Below are positions 7,951 to 16,902 of a DNA stretch of 64,000 nt, piece by piece. Below the pieces are notes generated by a model that saw only the letters and a program-made list of their open reading frames with translations, had not been told where the DNA came from and did not search any database. The number at the start of each line of letters is the position of its first letter. The first letter of the stretch is position 1. A program made the position numbers and the translations under genes. The DNA comes from Kitasatospora aureofaciens (GTDB lineage: Bacteria; Actinomycetota; Actinomycetes; Streptomycetales; Streptomycetaceae), in the NCBI GenBank assembly GCA_000720845.1, contig JODU01000016.1:62001-126000 (forward strand), in the 5' to 3' direction.

Positions 7951-8001
7951 TTGACACGCCGCTCATGGCCGGTCGAGGATGACCGCGTTGACAACGTTGT
8001 C
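7951..8001 (+). promoter_or_regulatory. Promoter and LacI-type operator of the discoidin-domain enzyme gene
   Basis: A -35 box TTGACA (7951-7956) and -10-like GAGGAT (7975-7980) are 18 bp apart. A perfect 12-bp palindrome GACAACGTTGTC (7990-8001) with central CG follows just downstream, where the transcript would start. LacI-family regulators typically bind such CG-centred palindromes. The position implies road-block repression until a sugar is present. The regulator itself is not next to the gene. Confidence 0.65.
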
Positions 8002-8021
8002 GTCTGGTGAAGAGGACCATC

Positions 8022-11000
8022 ATGGGCCCCGTTTCCGTCCCTCTCGGCCGCAGACTCCTGCTGCGACTCCTCGGCGCGACCGGCGCCGCGGCCGCCCTCC
8101 AACCGGCGCTGGGGTCCCCTTCGGCCGCCGCCTCCTCCTCCGCCACGGGCTCCGCCCGGCCCGTCGACCCGCCGGACGACGTCGCCGCCACGTACCACCG
8201 CGTGCTGCTGCGGCACACCCGCTGGTCGGAGACGCAGTGGGACGAGGCCAAGGGGACGTACACCGACCAGTACTTCGGCTTCGCCGTCGTCCTCGGGCAC
8301 GCCGTGCTGCTGACGCACGGGACCTTCGACGAGGAGGCGGCCGGTATCGACCGGGAGACGCTCAGGCGCCGCACCCTGGCGACCCTGCGCCACTTCGCCG
8401 CCTCCAACCGGCTCACAGGCGGCACCCAGTGGGGCCGCACGCTGTTCTTCGACACCACCTTCCAGTCGTACTTCATCCTCGCGGCCCACCTGTTGTGGGA
8501 CGAGCTCGACGCCGCCACCCGCGCCGCGGTGGACACCATCACCCGCGAACAGGCGGCGTACACGCACTCCCTGGGCACGGGCGACGACCCGGCCTCCGGC
8601 GACTGGACCCCGAACGGGCTGGAGGGCGGGTACGTCGGCGACACCAAGCTGGAGGAGATGGGCCTCTACGCGCAGACCCTCGCTCCGGCGCTGGCCTGGG
8701 CACCGGACGACCGGCGCCGCGCCGAGTGGGCGACCGACTACGGCACCTGGTCGCGCAACGAGGGCGGCCTGCCGCCCGCCGACCTGGCCAACCCCGCACG
8801 GGTGGACGGGGTCCCGGTCTCGCGCAACACCGCGCACAACACGTACGACACCTTCATCGTCGAGAACCACGGCTCGTTCGGGCCGCACTACCAGGAGGAG
8901 ATGTGGCGCACCTCGGGGCGTAACGCGGCGCACTTCCTCGCGGCGGGCCGGCCGCTGCCCGAGGTCCTGACCAGGCAGCCCAACGCGGAGCCGCTGTGGC
9001 GGACGCTGCTGGGCGTGATGTCGGACGCGGGCGAGCCGCTGATGCCGATGGTGGACGACCGAGAGCACCTGTACGGCAGGGACGTCATACCGCTGGCCTT
9101 CCTCTCCCGGGTCGTGGGAGACCGGGCGGCGGCCCGCGCGGAGACGGAGCTGGCCTCGCGGCTGGAGGCCTACCAGGCGTATCCGCCGGAGTACCGGCTG
9201 GCGAAGTTCTCGGGCGAGCCGAAGTACGAGCCCGAGGCGCGCGCCGAACTCGCCATCAGCTATCTGCTGCACGTGTGGCCGGACGCGGGGCCGCGGGTGC
9301 GGCCGATGTCGCGCGAGGAGTTGTTCGCGCACGCGTCCGGGGTCATCGACTTCGGGACCGGCCCCGGTCTGGTGTCCCACCAGTCCCCCGCCGCGTGGGC
9401 CGGTGCGGTCACGAAGCCCGGGTTCGTGAAGTTCGCCTGGCAGCCGGCGCACGACGACTGGCTGTTCCGGCTCGGCGGCGGCACCCCGATGTTCCTGCCC
9501 TCCACCGCCGCCGAGGTCACCGGCAGGACGGTGCGCGTGCACACCGCGCTGCGCGACGGCTTCGACGGCAGCGCCACGGTGCTGCGCCTGAGCGAGGGCT
9601 TCGCCGGGTACGCGACGCTCCCCACGGGTGCGGTCGTCTACGCCGGCGAGGGTCCGGTCGCCGCCGGTTCACGGCTGGAGGTGCACAATCTCACCATGCC
9701 CGGTGTGGCGGGCCTCGGCGGCAGCCGCACGTACCGGTTCGCGGAGGGCTCGGCCACGGTGCGCGCGCAGGACGCCACTCCCTCGGCCGCGGGGCGCGTC
9801 GACGAACTGGCCTTCACCCGGACGACGGTGCGGCACATACGCATGCTGGGTGTGCAGCCCGCCCCGACGTACGGGTACTCGCTGTACGCGGTCGAGGTGC
9901 GGGACGGGGCCGAGGGTCCCGACCTCGCACGGGGAGGCACGGCGACGGCCTCCTCGCAGTCGGCCGGCATGGGGCCGCAGCTGGCCGTGGACGGCAACGG
10001 CGGGACCCGCTGGGCGGTCTCGCGCGAGGACCGCAAGCGGGCGGACAGCTGGTGGGCGGTGGATCTCGGCGCCGAGCGTGCGCTGGACCGGGTCACGCTG
10101 CGCTGGGAGGCGGCCGCCGGTCGTTCCTACCGCATCCAGGGTTCGTCCGACGGCACCCGGTGGACCGACCTGACGACGGGTCCCGCCCCGTCGCTGCGCA
10201 GCCGTGGCGGGTGGCTCGACGTCGACGGCCGTGCCGGGCTGGTCGTGCGCGGCGGCGGCGAGCGGACGCTGGCCGTGTACGGCGACACGATCGTCCCGGC
10301 CGAGGGTGCGCGGGACGCGCTCGTGATCGAGGGGCACTGCGGTGTGTCGGCCGACGAGCTGCGTGTCCTGGCCGGGAGCGCCGCGCCCGCCGCCGAGGAC
10401 GGCCGGGTCCGTGCGGCGCGGGTGGACGGGTACCTGAGCCTGTTCAACCTGTCGGCGGACGAGGTGGAGACGCGGGTCGTGGTGCCGCAGCAGGGCGGAC
10501 GGCGAGAGGTCTACGAGGGCGAGCAGACGGTGACCCGGGAAGGCGTCGACTACCGTGCGCGGCTCGGCGCCGCGTCGGCTTCACTGCTCGCGCCGCGCTT
10601 CACCCTCACCGCGCTGTCCGGCCGGACGCTGCCGTCCGGGCTGCGGGTCCGGGTGGCCGACGGTGCGACCCTGCTCCTGTCCGGCGCGCGCTGCCGGCTG
10701 CGGATCGAGGCGCAGGGCCGCAGCGCCGACGCGACCGTGCGGGACGGAGGCGAGACCCGCGTGACGCTGCGTGGTGCACAGCCCTTCCCGCACCAGGACC
10801 ACGCCCTGGGCCGGAGCACCTTCCCGACGAGTCCGCTGCCGCCCGGGATGTCCCGCCCGGACGCCGCCGTGGACGGCGACCCGGACACGGCGTGGCACCC
10901 CGGCCGGGACGGCCGCATGGTGGTCGACCTCGGCGCGCGCACCGAGGTGCGCTGGGTGGAGGCGCAGTGGCGGACCGGCGCGGCCCCGGCGGCGCGCGTG

Positions 11001-11162
11001 GAGTTCAGCACCGACGGGGTGCGCTACCAGCGTGCCGGGACGCTGGACGGCCGCGGCCGCGTACGCCGGCTCACCCGTGCGGGCTCGGTCCGGTACGTCG
11101 CGGTGACGGTGCAGGGTGCGCCGCACCAGCACGACGGGCTGGTCAGGCTGTCCGTGGGCTGA
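8022..11162 (+). CDS. Tat-exported discoidin-domain polysaccharide-active enzyme (family unassigned)
   Basis: A 1046-residue exported protein. The N-terminus has a twin-arginine signal (LGRRLLLRLLGATGAAAALQ). Residues to about 430 are helix-rich with repeated Trp/Tyr/His blocks (HTRWSETQWDEAKGTYTDQY, TPNGLEGGYVGDTKLEEMG, SRNTAHNTYDTFIVENHGSF), suggesting an (alpha/alpha) toroid as in polysaccharide lyases and some hydrolases. A beta-rich region follows. Two F5/8-type (discoidin/CBM32-like) domains are seen at about residues 630-760 (ATASSQSAGMGPQLAVDGNG) and 945-1046 (MSRPDAAVDGDPDTAWHPGR). ATG 8022 has AGAGGA 5 nt upstream. The chemistry is inferred from fold and context; no catalytic residue could be identified. 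Confidence 0.75.
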   Translation: MGPVSVPLGRRLLLRLLGATGAAAALQPALGSPSAAASSSATGSARPVDPPDDVAATYHRVLLRHTRWSETQWDEAKGTYTDQYFGFAVVLGHAVLLTHGTFDEEAAGIDRETLRRRTLATLRHFAASNRLTGGTQWGRTLFFDTTFQSYFILAAHLLWDELDAATRAAVDTITREQAAYTHSLGTGDDPASGDWTPNGLEGGYVGDTKLEEMGLYAQTLAPALAWAPDDRRRAEWATDYGTWSRNEGGLPPADLANPARVDGVPVSRNTAHNTYDTFIVENHGSFGPHYQEEMWRTSGRNAAHFLAAGRPLPEVLTRQPNAEPLWRTLLGVMSDAGEPLMPMVDDREHLYGRDVIPLAFLSRVVGDRAAARAETELASRLEAYQAYPPEYRLAKFSGEPKYEPEARAELAISYLLHVWPDAGPRVRPMSREELFAHASGVIDFGTGPGLVSHQSPAAWAGAVTKPGFVKFAWQPAHDDWLFRLGGGTPMFLPSTAAEVTGRTVRVHTALRDGFDGSATVLRLSEGFAGYATLPTGAVVYAGEGPVAAGSRLEVHNLTMPGVAGLGGSRTYRFAEGSATVRAQDATPSAAGRVDELAFTRTTVRHIRMLGVQPAPTYGYSLYAVEVRDGAEGPDLARGGTATASSQSAGMGPQLAVDGNGGTRWAVSREDRKRADSWWAVDLGAERALDRVTLRWEAAAGRSYRIQGSSDGTRWTDLTTGPAPSLRSRGGWLDVDGRAGLVVRGGGERTLAVYGDTIVPAEGARDALVIEGHCGVSADELRVLAGSAAPAAEDGRVRAARVDGYLSLFNLSADEVETRVVVPQQGGRREVYEGEQTVTREGVDYRARLGAASASLLAPRFTLTALSGRTLPSGLRVRVADGATLLLSGARCRLRIEAQGRSADATVRDGGETRVTLRGAQPFPHQDHALGRSTFPTSPLPPGMSRPDAAVDGDPDTAWHPGRDGRMVVDLGARTEVRWVEAQWRTGAAPAARVEFSTDGVRYQRAGTLDGRGRVRRLTRAGSVRYVAVTVQGAPHQHDGLVRLSVG

Positions 11163-11191
11163 GGCCTGCGCCTGTGACGCGCCCTCCCGGG

Positions 11192-11213
11192 GTCCGCCGG
11201 GCCGGCGGCGGAC
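11192..11213. terminator. Hairpin between convergent genes
   Basis: GTCCGCCG and CGGCGGAC form a perfect 8-bp stem around a 6-nt GGCCGG loop. It lies in the 67-bp gap between the convergent discoidin-enzyme and saccharopine-dehydrogenase-like genes. There is no U-tract, which is common for Streptomyces terminators; it could serve both strands. Confidence 0.55.
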
Positions 11214-11229
11214 TGGGAACCGGCGGGCG

Positions 11230-12348
11230 TCAGTTCAGCAGGAAGGCGCCACCGGCGGTGGTCGCCACGTCGGGCCCGAGGGCGGCCGCCGGCGTCCACG
11301 CCCCCGGCGTGCCGGCGCCACCGGCCAGGAGTTCGGTGACCGTGACGGTGACCTCCGTCGTGAAGTCCATGCCCTCGCCCGCGCGGAGCCATCCCTCGCG
11401 CCGGGTGCCGTCGGCCCACTCCACGACGGCGTGCCCCCAGGAGTGCTCGCGCGGCCGGGGCGCGGCCTTGGCCGTGACCCGGCCGAGCCGGTCGACGGCG
11501 AGGCGTCGCAGCGGCGGGACGGACAGCAGGCGGCCCAGCAGCGGCATCAGGGCACGCAGGCCCGGAGCCGTCGGCGCGAGGGCGGAGGTGGCGGTGACGA
11601 ACGGCGCCCCGCTGGCCAGGTGCGCCGCGACCAGTTCCCCGGACGCGGCACCTGCCGACTTGGCCGATGTCCCGTCCGGGAAGGTGAGTCGCCGGGGGTC
11701 GGCGCCGAGGCGCGCGGTCACCTGCCGTCCGTTCTCGTAACGCCGCCCGCCCGTGACGAGCGCGTCCACGATGCCGGCCGCGAGGGCGGTGCCGAGCGCG
11801 CCCGCCTCCAGCTCCACGGAGGCCACGGAGTCGACGCGTACCCTGCGCGGCGTGGGGCGGTCCTGGCACAGCTTCGCCACCACCGCCTCCGTCGCCAGCA
11901 CACCGAAACCGGCGCCGGTGACCAGAGTGCTGCCCGCCCGCGCCGCTTCGTCGTGCAGGGCGAGCAGTCCCTCCACGGCGCCGACGTCATTGGCCTGGTC
12001 GACGTAGTGGCCGCCGCCGGACACGCAGGCGCGGGCGATCACCGGTGCCGTGGCGGCGTAGGCGCCCATCGTGTTCACCACCACCCGCGGGCGCCCCCGG
12101 ACGACCTCGTCCGCGATTCGCTCGGCCGAGTCGGCCACGACGACCTTCGTGTCCGCGGGCAGACCGGCTTCGGCGCCGGCGGCGGCCATCCGCTCCCGGC
12201 TGCGTCCGACCGGTACGACCGTCAGCCCCCGCGCGGCCAGTCGCGCGGCCACCCGTCGGCCCACACGGCCGGTCGCCCCCACGATCCACACCTCGTCGTT
12301 CGTCCTGTTCCCGCTCGTCGTCCCACTGGTCCTGCCGTTCTCGGTCAT
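11230..12348 (-). CDS. Saccharopine-dehydrogenase-like NAD(P)-binding protein
   Basis: A 372-residue Rossmann-fold protein. The dinucleotide loop VWIVGATGRVGRRVAARLA is near residue 20, and NTMGAYAATAPVIARACV and GGHYVDQANDVGAVEGLLAL match the saccharopine dehydrogenase/trans-acting enoyl reductase group. ATG 12348 is preceded by CAGGGA about 8 nt upstream and starts close to the fold. The substrate is unknown. It is divergent from a TetR regulator with a dyad operator between them, so the TetR protein probably represses this gene. Confidence 0.82.
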   Translation of the reverse strand: MTENGRTSGTTSGNRTNDEVWIVGATGRVGRRVAARLAARGLTVVPVGRSRERMAAAGAEAGLPADTKVVVADSAERIADEVVRGRPRVVVNTMGAYAATAPVIARACVSGGGHYVDQANDVGAVEGLLALHDEAARAGSTLVTGAGFGVLATEAVVAKLCQDRPTPRRVRVDSVASVELEAGALGTALAAGIVDALVTGGRRYENGRQVTARLGADPRRLTFPDGTSAKSAGAASGELVAAHLASGAPFVTATSALAPTAPGLRALMPLLGRLLSVPPLRRLAVDRLGRVTAKAAPRPREHSWGHAVVEWADGTRREGWLRAGEGMDFTTEVTVTVTELLAGGAGTPGAWTPAAALGPDVATTAGGAFLLN

Positions 12349-12406
12349 GCGTACGTCCCTGCCTGCTCCGGGGTCGCGCCGGGGCGGACCCCAGCGATGA
12401 CACACA

Positions 12407-12461
12407 GTGCCATGACTTCAGGCTAGCACTGATGGCACAGCGAGACATCACCTGTTAGGGT
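12407..12461. promoter_or_regulatory. TetR operator dyad and leaderless promoter
   Basis: GTGCCAT (12407-12413) and ATGGCAC (12432-12438) form an inverted repeat with an 18-bp spacer. Extended half-sites are similar (AGTGCCATGAC and, on the other strand, TGTGCCATCAG). A TAGGGT -10 box (12456-12461) lies 6 nt before the TetR ATG, so that gene is probably transcribed without a leader. The dyad covers the -35 region of the TetR gene and lies upstream of the divergent oxidoreductase gene. Confidence 0.62.
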
Positions 12462-12467
12462 CGGCCC

Positions 12468-13034
12468 ATGGCAAGGTGGGATCCGGGTGCCGAGCAGCGC
12501 CTGAAACGGGCGGCTCTGGAGCTGTACTCGGAGCACGGTTACGACAACGTGACGGTGACCGACATCGCCGAGCGGGCCGGGCTCACCCGGCGCTCCTACT
12601 TCCGCTATTTCCCCGACAAGCGCGAGGTCCTGTTCGGCGGCTCGGAGCGCCTGCCCCCGGCACTGGCGGAAGCCGTCCTGGCGGCAGACCCCGACACCGC
12701 CCCGCTCACCGCCGTCCTCGACGCGATGTCCCAGGTGGGCACCCAGCTCGTCGCACAGGTGCAGGACACCGCGGAGCGCCGGGCGGTCATCGACGCCAGC
12801 CCCGAGCTGCAGGAACGCGAACGGACCAAGGCGGCCGCGGTAACCCGGGCGGTCCGCGACGCCCTGGTCCGACGGCAGGTCGAGGCCGACACGGCGGAAC
12901 TCGTCGCGCAGCTCGCCACGGTGGCTTTCGGCAACGCCTTCCGGCACTGGATCGACGCCGGCGGACACACGAGTTTCGCCGACTGCCTCGGCAAGGTGAC
13001 CGACCGGCTGCGGGCGGCCCTCGCCGAAGCGTGA
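12468..13034 (+). CDS. TetR-family regulator
   Basis: A 188-residue TetR repressor. The N-terminal HTH is clear: RLKRAALELYSEHGYDNVTV, DIAERAGLTRRSYFRYFPDK. The C-terminal ligand domain is variable and contains ERRAVIDASPELQERERTK, a block common in TetR_C actinobacterial regulators of efflux or oxidoreductases. The ATG is 6 nt after a TAGGGT -10 box. It is divergent from the saccharopine-dehydrogenase-like gene, its likely target. Ligand unknown. Confidence 0.93.
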   Translation: MARWDPGAEQRLKRAALELYSEHGYDNVTVTDIAERAGLTRRSYFRYFPDKREVLFGGSERLPPALAEAVLAADPDTAPLTAVLDAMSQVGTQLVAQVQDTAERRAVIDASPELQERERTKAAAVTRAVRDALVRRQVEADTAELVAQLATVAFGNAFRHWIDAGGHTSFADCLGKVTDRLRAALAEA

Positions 13035-13154
13035 GCCGCGGCCCGGCCACCGCGGGCGTCGTCGGGCGCGGCGACTCACCCGCCCGGCCCGGCCGACTCC
13101 TCGTGCGGCTGGTCGTCCGGGCGCTTGCGGGGCGGGGGAGCGGTCCGCTCCCGG

Positions 13155-13733
13155 TCAGGCGCGCAGGCGTGCGAGTTCGTCCGCGCGGCGGTGGTCCTTG
13201 GGGCGGCCGAGGGCCCGCCGCATGCGGATCAGGTCGTCGAGTGCGGCGTAGCGGACGGTGAAACCCATCGGGTCGCGGGTGGTCTCGGCCCGGGCCAGGC
13301 AGGGCGTGACGTCCAGGTCGCCCCAGCGCAGGACGGGGGTGCACAGGTCTCCGTCGGCGCCGGTGACCCGGTACCCCACCTGTTCGCGGTCGAGGTCGGG
13401 CGGTTCGGTGCAGCCGCAGGCGGCGAGGGCGTCACGCAGGGCGCGTGCCTCGTCAAGGGTGCCGTCCCACAGCAGGTCCAGGTCTCCGGTCAGTTCGGCG
13501 GAGCCGTGCAGGATGCCGGCGACCTGGCCGATGACCACCGCGTGCGATCCGGCGTCGTGCAGCGCCCGGAGGAAGGGGAAGGGGTCGAAGCCGAGTGCCC
13601 CGTCCGTGGCGAAGGTGCCCCGCACGTCGTCGGCCTCCGCCGAGAGCCGTCCGACGGGGGCGCGTTCGCGCGTTGCGTGCCGGGTCCGTTCGATCGCCCG
13701 TCGCAGGCGCAGGGCGGCTGTCGTCTCGCTCAT
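13155..13733 (-). CDS. Nucleotidyltransferase-fold protein
   Basis: A 192-residue protein with the nucleotidyltransferase core SHAVVIGQVAGILHGSAELT followed by GDLDLLWDG, i.e. the G-x-A-x-x-x-H-G...T-x-D-x-D pattern. A C-terminal helix DLIRMRRALGRPKDHRRADE is typical of AbiEii/MNT-like proteins. It may modify RNA or protein with nucleotides, or be an inactive relative. ATG 13733 is used; an in-frame TTG lies 15 bases upstream. It is divergent from a HIT-family hydrolase only 40 bp away, with a shared promoter zone. Confidence 0.75.
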   Translation of the reverse strand: MSETTAALRLRRAIERTRHATRERAPVGRLSAEADDVRGTFATDGALGFDPFPFLRALHDAGSHAVVIGQVAGILHGSAELTGDLDLLWDGTLDEARALRDALAACGCTEPPDLDREQVGYRVTGADGDLCTPVLRWGDLDVTPCLARAETTRDPMGFTVRYAALDDLIRMRRALGRPKDHRRADELARLRA

Positions 13734-13773
13734 GCGCCCATCCAACACGGCCCGGCCACTGTAGGTTGTCGCG

Positions 13774-14298
13774 ATGACAGGTGACTGGCGGACGGACCGG
13801 ATCGGGTCTGCGCTCAGGGGCGAGAACCCGACCGTGCTGCGGCGGTTGACGGCCGGATTCGCGGTGATCGGGGACGTGCAGTTCCTGCCGGGCTACTCGG
13901 TTCTGCTCGTGGACGAGCCGGGTGTGCGGCGGCTGTCGGACCTGCCGAGGGCCAAGCGGCTGTCGTTCCTGTCGGACATGGACCGGCTCGGTGAAGCCGT
14001 CGAGCGGGCCTGCGGGCGGCTGGACCCTGCCTTCCGGCGGGTCAACCTGGAGATCCTGGGGAACAAGGACCCGTTCCTGCACGCGCATGTCTGGCCGCGG
14101 TACGAGTGGGAGCCGGCGGATGTGGTGGGTCTTCCGGTGTGGCTCTGTCCGCGTGAGCGGTGGAGTGCCGAGGAGTTCGGGCTCGGTCCCCGGCACGACG
14201 CGCTGCGCGAGGCCATCGGCGGCGAACTGGACCGGGATGTCGCGGGCTCCGTGGACGTCACCGCGGTCGCCCCAGTTCCGGTGGGACGGCCGCGGTGA
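13774..14298 (+). CDS. HIT-like nucleotide hydrolase/transferase
   Basis: A 174-residue protein of the histidine-triad-related group annotated as diadenosine tetraphosphate hydrolase. A substrate loop GYSVLLVDEPGVRRLSDLP lies near residue 42, and DPFLHAHVWPRYEWEP carries the H-x-H-x-W motif. Only two of the three histidines of the classic triad are recognisable. The ATG is 6 nt after a TAGGTT -10 box (13762-13767), so transcription is probably leaderless. It sits head-to-head with the nucleotidyltransferase-fold gene and tail-to-tail, 22 bp apart, with the GH95 gene. Confidence 0.8.
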   Translation: MTGDWRTDRIGSALRGENPTVLRRLTAGFAVIGDVQFLPGYSVLLVDEPGVRRLSDLPRAKRLSFLSDMDRLGEAVERACGRLDPAFRRVNLEILGNKDPFLHAHVWPRYEWEPADVVGLPVWLCPRERWSAEEFGLGPRHDALREAIGGELDRDVAGSVDVTAVAPVPVGRPR

Positions 14299-14320
14299 GG
14301 TGTGATGGGTCGTGACGCCG

Positions 14321-16750
14321 TTACCGGGTGACCGGGCCGAGCAGGTAGCGGCCGTCGCGGTGGGTGGCGAAGGACACCACGTGCTCCTCGGGGCGTTCGG
14401 CGTCGGCGCCTTCGACGCGCACCGGGTGCGGGGTGCGGATCCGCACGGGGTTGCCGAGCAGCGAGCGCACCTGCGCGCGGGTGATGCCGTCCGCCGTCCA
14501 CTCCAGGTCGATCTCGAAGCCGCCGCGTGCCCGCAGCCCCCGGAAGGCTCCGGTGGGCCAGGCGTCGGGCAGGGCGGGCAAGAGCTCGATCTCGCCGGCG
14601 TGGCTCTGCACGAGCATCTCGGTGATGCCGGAGACACCCCCGAAGTTGCCGTCGATCTGGAAGGGCGGGTGCAGGTCGAAGAGGTTGGGCGCGGTGCGCG
14701 CCGGGGTCAGCAGGTCCGCCAGGTGCTGGTAGGCGCGCGCCGGGTCCAGCAGCCGGGCCCACATGTTGATCTTCCAGGCGAGGGACCAGCCCTGTCCCGC
14801 GGTGCCACGCAGCTCCAGGCTCTTCCTGGCCGCCGCGGCGAGTTCCGGGGTGCCCCTCGGCGTGATCTGCGCGCTCGGGAACACACCGTACAGGTGGGAC
14901 ACGTGGCGGCTTCTGACCAGGGCCGCCTCCTCCCAGTCGACGAGCCACTCCTGGATCTGGCCGAGGTGGCCGACGCGGGTGGGGGCGAGCCGGTCGCGGA
15001 CCTCGGTGACGCGTTCGACGAGCCGGGGGTCGCGGTCCAGCACCTTCGCGGCCTGCCGGAAGGCGTCGAAGAGGTCCCGCAGGAGCTGCATGTCCATCGT
15101 GGGGCCGGCGCAGATGCTGACGCTCTCCCCCTCGTCCTGGTGGTGGGTGACCTCGGGCGACTGCGAGGGGTTGGTGACGAGCCGGCCGGTTTCCGCGTCC
15201 ACCTGGAGTGTGTCGAGGAAGAACTCCACCGCGCCCTTCATCACCGGGTAGTTGCGGCTGAGCGCGCCCGTCTCGCCGGTGAACCGGTAGTGGTCCCACA
15301 GCATCACGCACAGCCAGGCGCCGCCGGTCGGCCACATGCCGTACTGTGCGGCGTCCACCGGTGCCGTGCCGCGCCAGCCGTCGGTGTTGTGGTGCAGTAC
15401 CCAGCCGGGCGCGCCGTAGAGGGCCTTGGCGGTGCGGGTGCCGGACTCGGCCAGTTCGTGCACCATCCGCACGGCCGGGTCCCAGCACTCGGCGAGGTTG
15501 CCGGGGCCGGCGGGCCAGTAGTTCATCTCGAAGTTGATGTTGACGGTGTACTTGGACTCCCAGGCCGGGTTCAGGCTGTCGTTCCACAGGCCCTGGAGGT
15601 TGGCGGGCTGTCCGGGCGACCGGGAACTGGAGGCGAGCAGGTACCGGCCGTACTGGAAGTAGAGCGCGGCCAGTTGGGGGTCATTGCCGTCGGCGAACAG
15701 CGGGATGCGTTCGTCGGTCGGCAGGTTCACGCGCTCCGACGGCCCGAGGTCGATGGCGACCCGGCCGAACAGGCGCCGGTGGTCGGCGACGTGCCGCTCG
15801 CGCAGGTGTGCGTACGGCTTCTTCGCGGCCGGGGTCAGATGATTGCGGGCGCGGGCCTTGGGGTCGGCTCCGACGTCGAGGTAGTTGCGGTAGCTGGTCC
15901 CCATGGAGATGACGAGGGTGGCGCTGTCGGCGCCCTCGACGGTGAGGGTCCCGCCGTCGGTGCGCACCCGGCCGCCCTCCGCCTCGGCACGGGCCAGAGC
16001 CCTGAAGCGCACGGAGCCGGGCAGGCCGTACCAGTCGCCGCTGACGCCGTCGAGGGCGATGGTGTGGGCGTCCACCGCCGAGTCGCCGGACCGCTGGGGG
16101 CTGGTGAAGCGGGCGGAGAAGCCGACGGCGCCCGGGGTGTCGGTGCTGAGCCGGACGACGAGGACCTGGTCGGGGACGCTGGCGAAGACCTCGCGGACGT
16201 GGCGTATCCCGCCCCGGGTGTAGGTGGTGCGGGCGATGGCGGTCTCCAGGTCCAGCTCGCGTTCGTAGTCGCTCACCTCTCCCTGGCCCGCGAAGGTGAG
16301 TTCGAGGTCGCCGAGCACCTGGTAGGCGGCCTGCTCCGAGGGGCTGCCGAGGAATTCGGCGTCGATCAGCCGCTGTGCCTGGTTCCACTTCTCCTCGACC
16401 ACCAGGCGGCGGATTTCGTCCAGGTGCCGCACGGCGTCGGGGCGGGCGTAGTCGTTGGGGCCGCCGGCCCACAGGCTGTCCTCGTTGAGCTGGAGCCGTT
16501 CGGTGTCGGTGCCGCCGAAGACCATGGCGCCGAGCCGGCCGTTGCCCACCGGCAGGGCCTCCAGCCACTCCCCTGCCGGGGCGCGGTACCACAGCCGCAT
16601 GGGGTTGGCGGCGGGGTCCCCTCGCCGCGCCGCCGACGGGGCGGGGTCCGCCGTCTGTGGCGCGGCCGGTGCGGGAGCGGCGCTCAGCGCGGTCGCCGCC
16701 GCGGACGCTCCGGCCGCGGCCAGGACGTTTCGTCGGGACAACTCGGGCAT
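14321..16750 (-). CDS. Exported GH95-family alpha-L-fucosidase (or alpha-L-galactosidase)
   Basis: An 809-residue glycosidase with a Tat signal (SRRNVLAAAGASAAATALSA). It covers the full GH95 layout: an N-terminal beta-sandwich (RLWYRAPAGEWLEALPVGNG, RLGAMVFGG, QLNEDSLWAGG), a linker, an (alpha/alpha)6 barrel and a C-terminal sheet. The active-site blocks known from the family are present: NLQGLWNDSLNPAWESKYTV then NINFEMNYWPAG, NPSQSPEVTHHQ carrying the likely general acid Glu, and FQIDGNFGGVSG with the Asp. GH95 enzymes remove terminal alpha-1,2-L-fucose by inversion; some prefer L-galactose, and the sequence alone cannot decide. A 12-bp hairpin upstream separates it from the GH141-like gene on the same strand. 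Confidence 0.92.
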   Translation of the reverse strand: MPELSRRNVLAAAGASAAATALSAAPAPAAPQTADPAPSAARRGDPAANPMRLWYRAPAGEWLEALPVGNGRLGAMVFGGTDTERLQLNEDSLWAGGPNDYARPDAVRHLDEIRRLVVEEKWNQAQRLIDAEFLGSPSEQAAYQVLGDLELTFAGQGEVSDYERELDLETAIARTTYTRGGIRHVREVFASVPDQVLVVRLSTDTPGAVGFSARFTSPQRSGDSAVDAHTIALDGVSGDWYGLPGSVRFRALARAEAEGGRVRTDGGTLTVEGADSATLVISMGTSYRNYLDVGADPKARARNHLTPAAKKPYAHLRERHVADHRRLFGRVAIDLGPSERVNLPTDERIPLFADGNDPQLAALYFQYGRYLLASSSRSPGQPANLQGLWNDSLNPAWESKYTVNINFEMNYWPAGPGNLAECWDPAVRMVHELAESGTRTAKALYGAPGWVLHHNTDGWRGTAPVDAAQYGMWPTGGAWLCVMLWDHYRFTGETGALSRNYPVMKGAVEFFLDTLQVDAETGRLVTNPSQSPEVTHHQDEGESVSICAGPTMDMQLLRDLFDAFRQAAKVLDRDPRLVERVTEVRDRLAPTRVGHLGQIQEWLVDWEEAALVRSRHVSHLYGVFPSAQITPRGTPELAAAARKSLELRGTAGQGWSLAWKINMWARLLDPARAYQHLADLLTPARTAPNLFDLHPPFQIDGNFGGVSGITEMLVQSHAGEIELLPALPDAWPTGAFRGLRARGGFEIDLEWTADGITRAQVRSLLGNPVRIRTPHPVRVEGADAERPEEHVVSFATHRDGRYLLGPVTR

Positions 16751-16834
16751 GGCTGTGCCTCCAGGTGCGTGTTGAGGGCGGTGAGGGTGCTCGGTGCTCC
16801 CGGCACGGGCGGGGTTCGGGCCCGCGCCACCGCA

Positions 16835-16870
16835 CCCCGGGCAGCGGCTCGTACGGCTCGCTGCCCGGGG
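16835..16870 (-). terminator. Strong hairpin between the GH141-like and GH95 genes
   Basis: CCCCGGGCAGCG and CGCTGCCCGGGG form a perfect 12-bp stem with a 12-nt loop. It lies 33 bp past the stop of the GH141-like gene and about 85 bp before the GH95 ATG. The stability suggests at least partial termination, so the GH95 gene may need its own promoter. Confidence 0.7.
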
Positions 16871-16902
16871 GCGCTCATCGATCGCGACCGGTCAGAGACC
16901 GC

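Noticed and set aside
7605..9542. 645-codon minus-strand frame
   Set aside because: Overlaps the SRPBCC and discoidin-enzyme genes with a composition typical of shadow frames (Gly/Arg/Val-rich, no fold).
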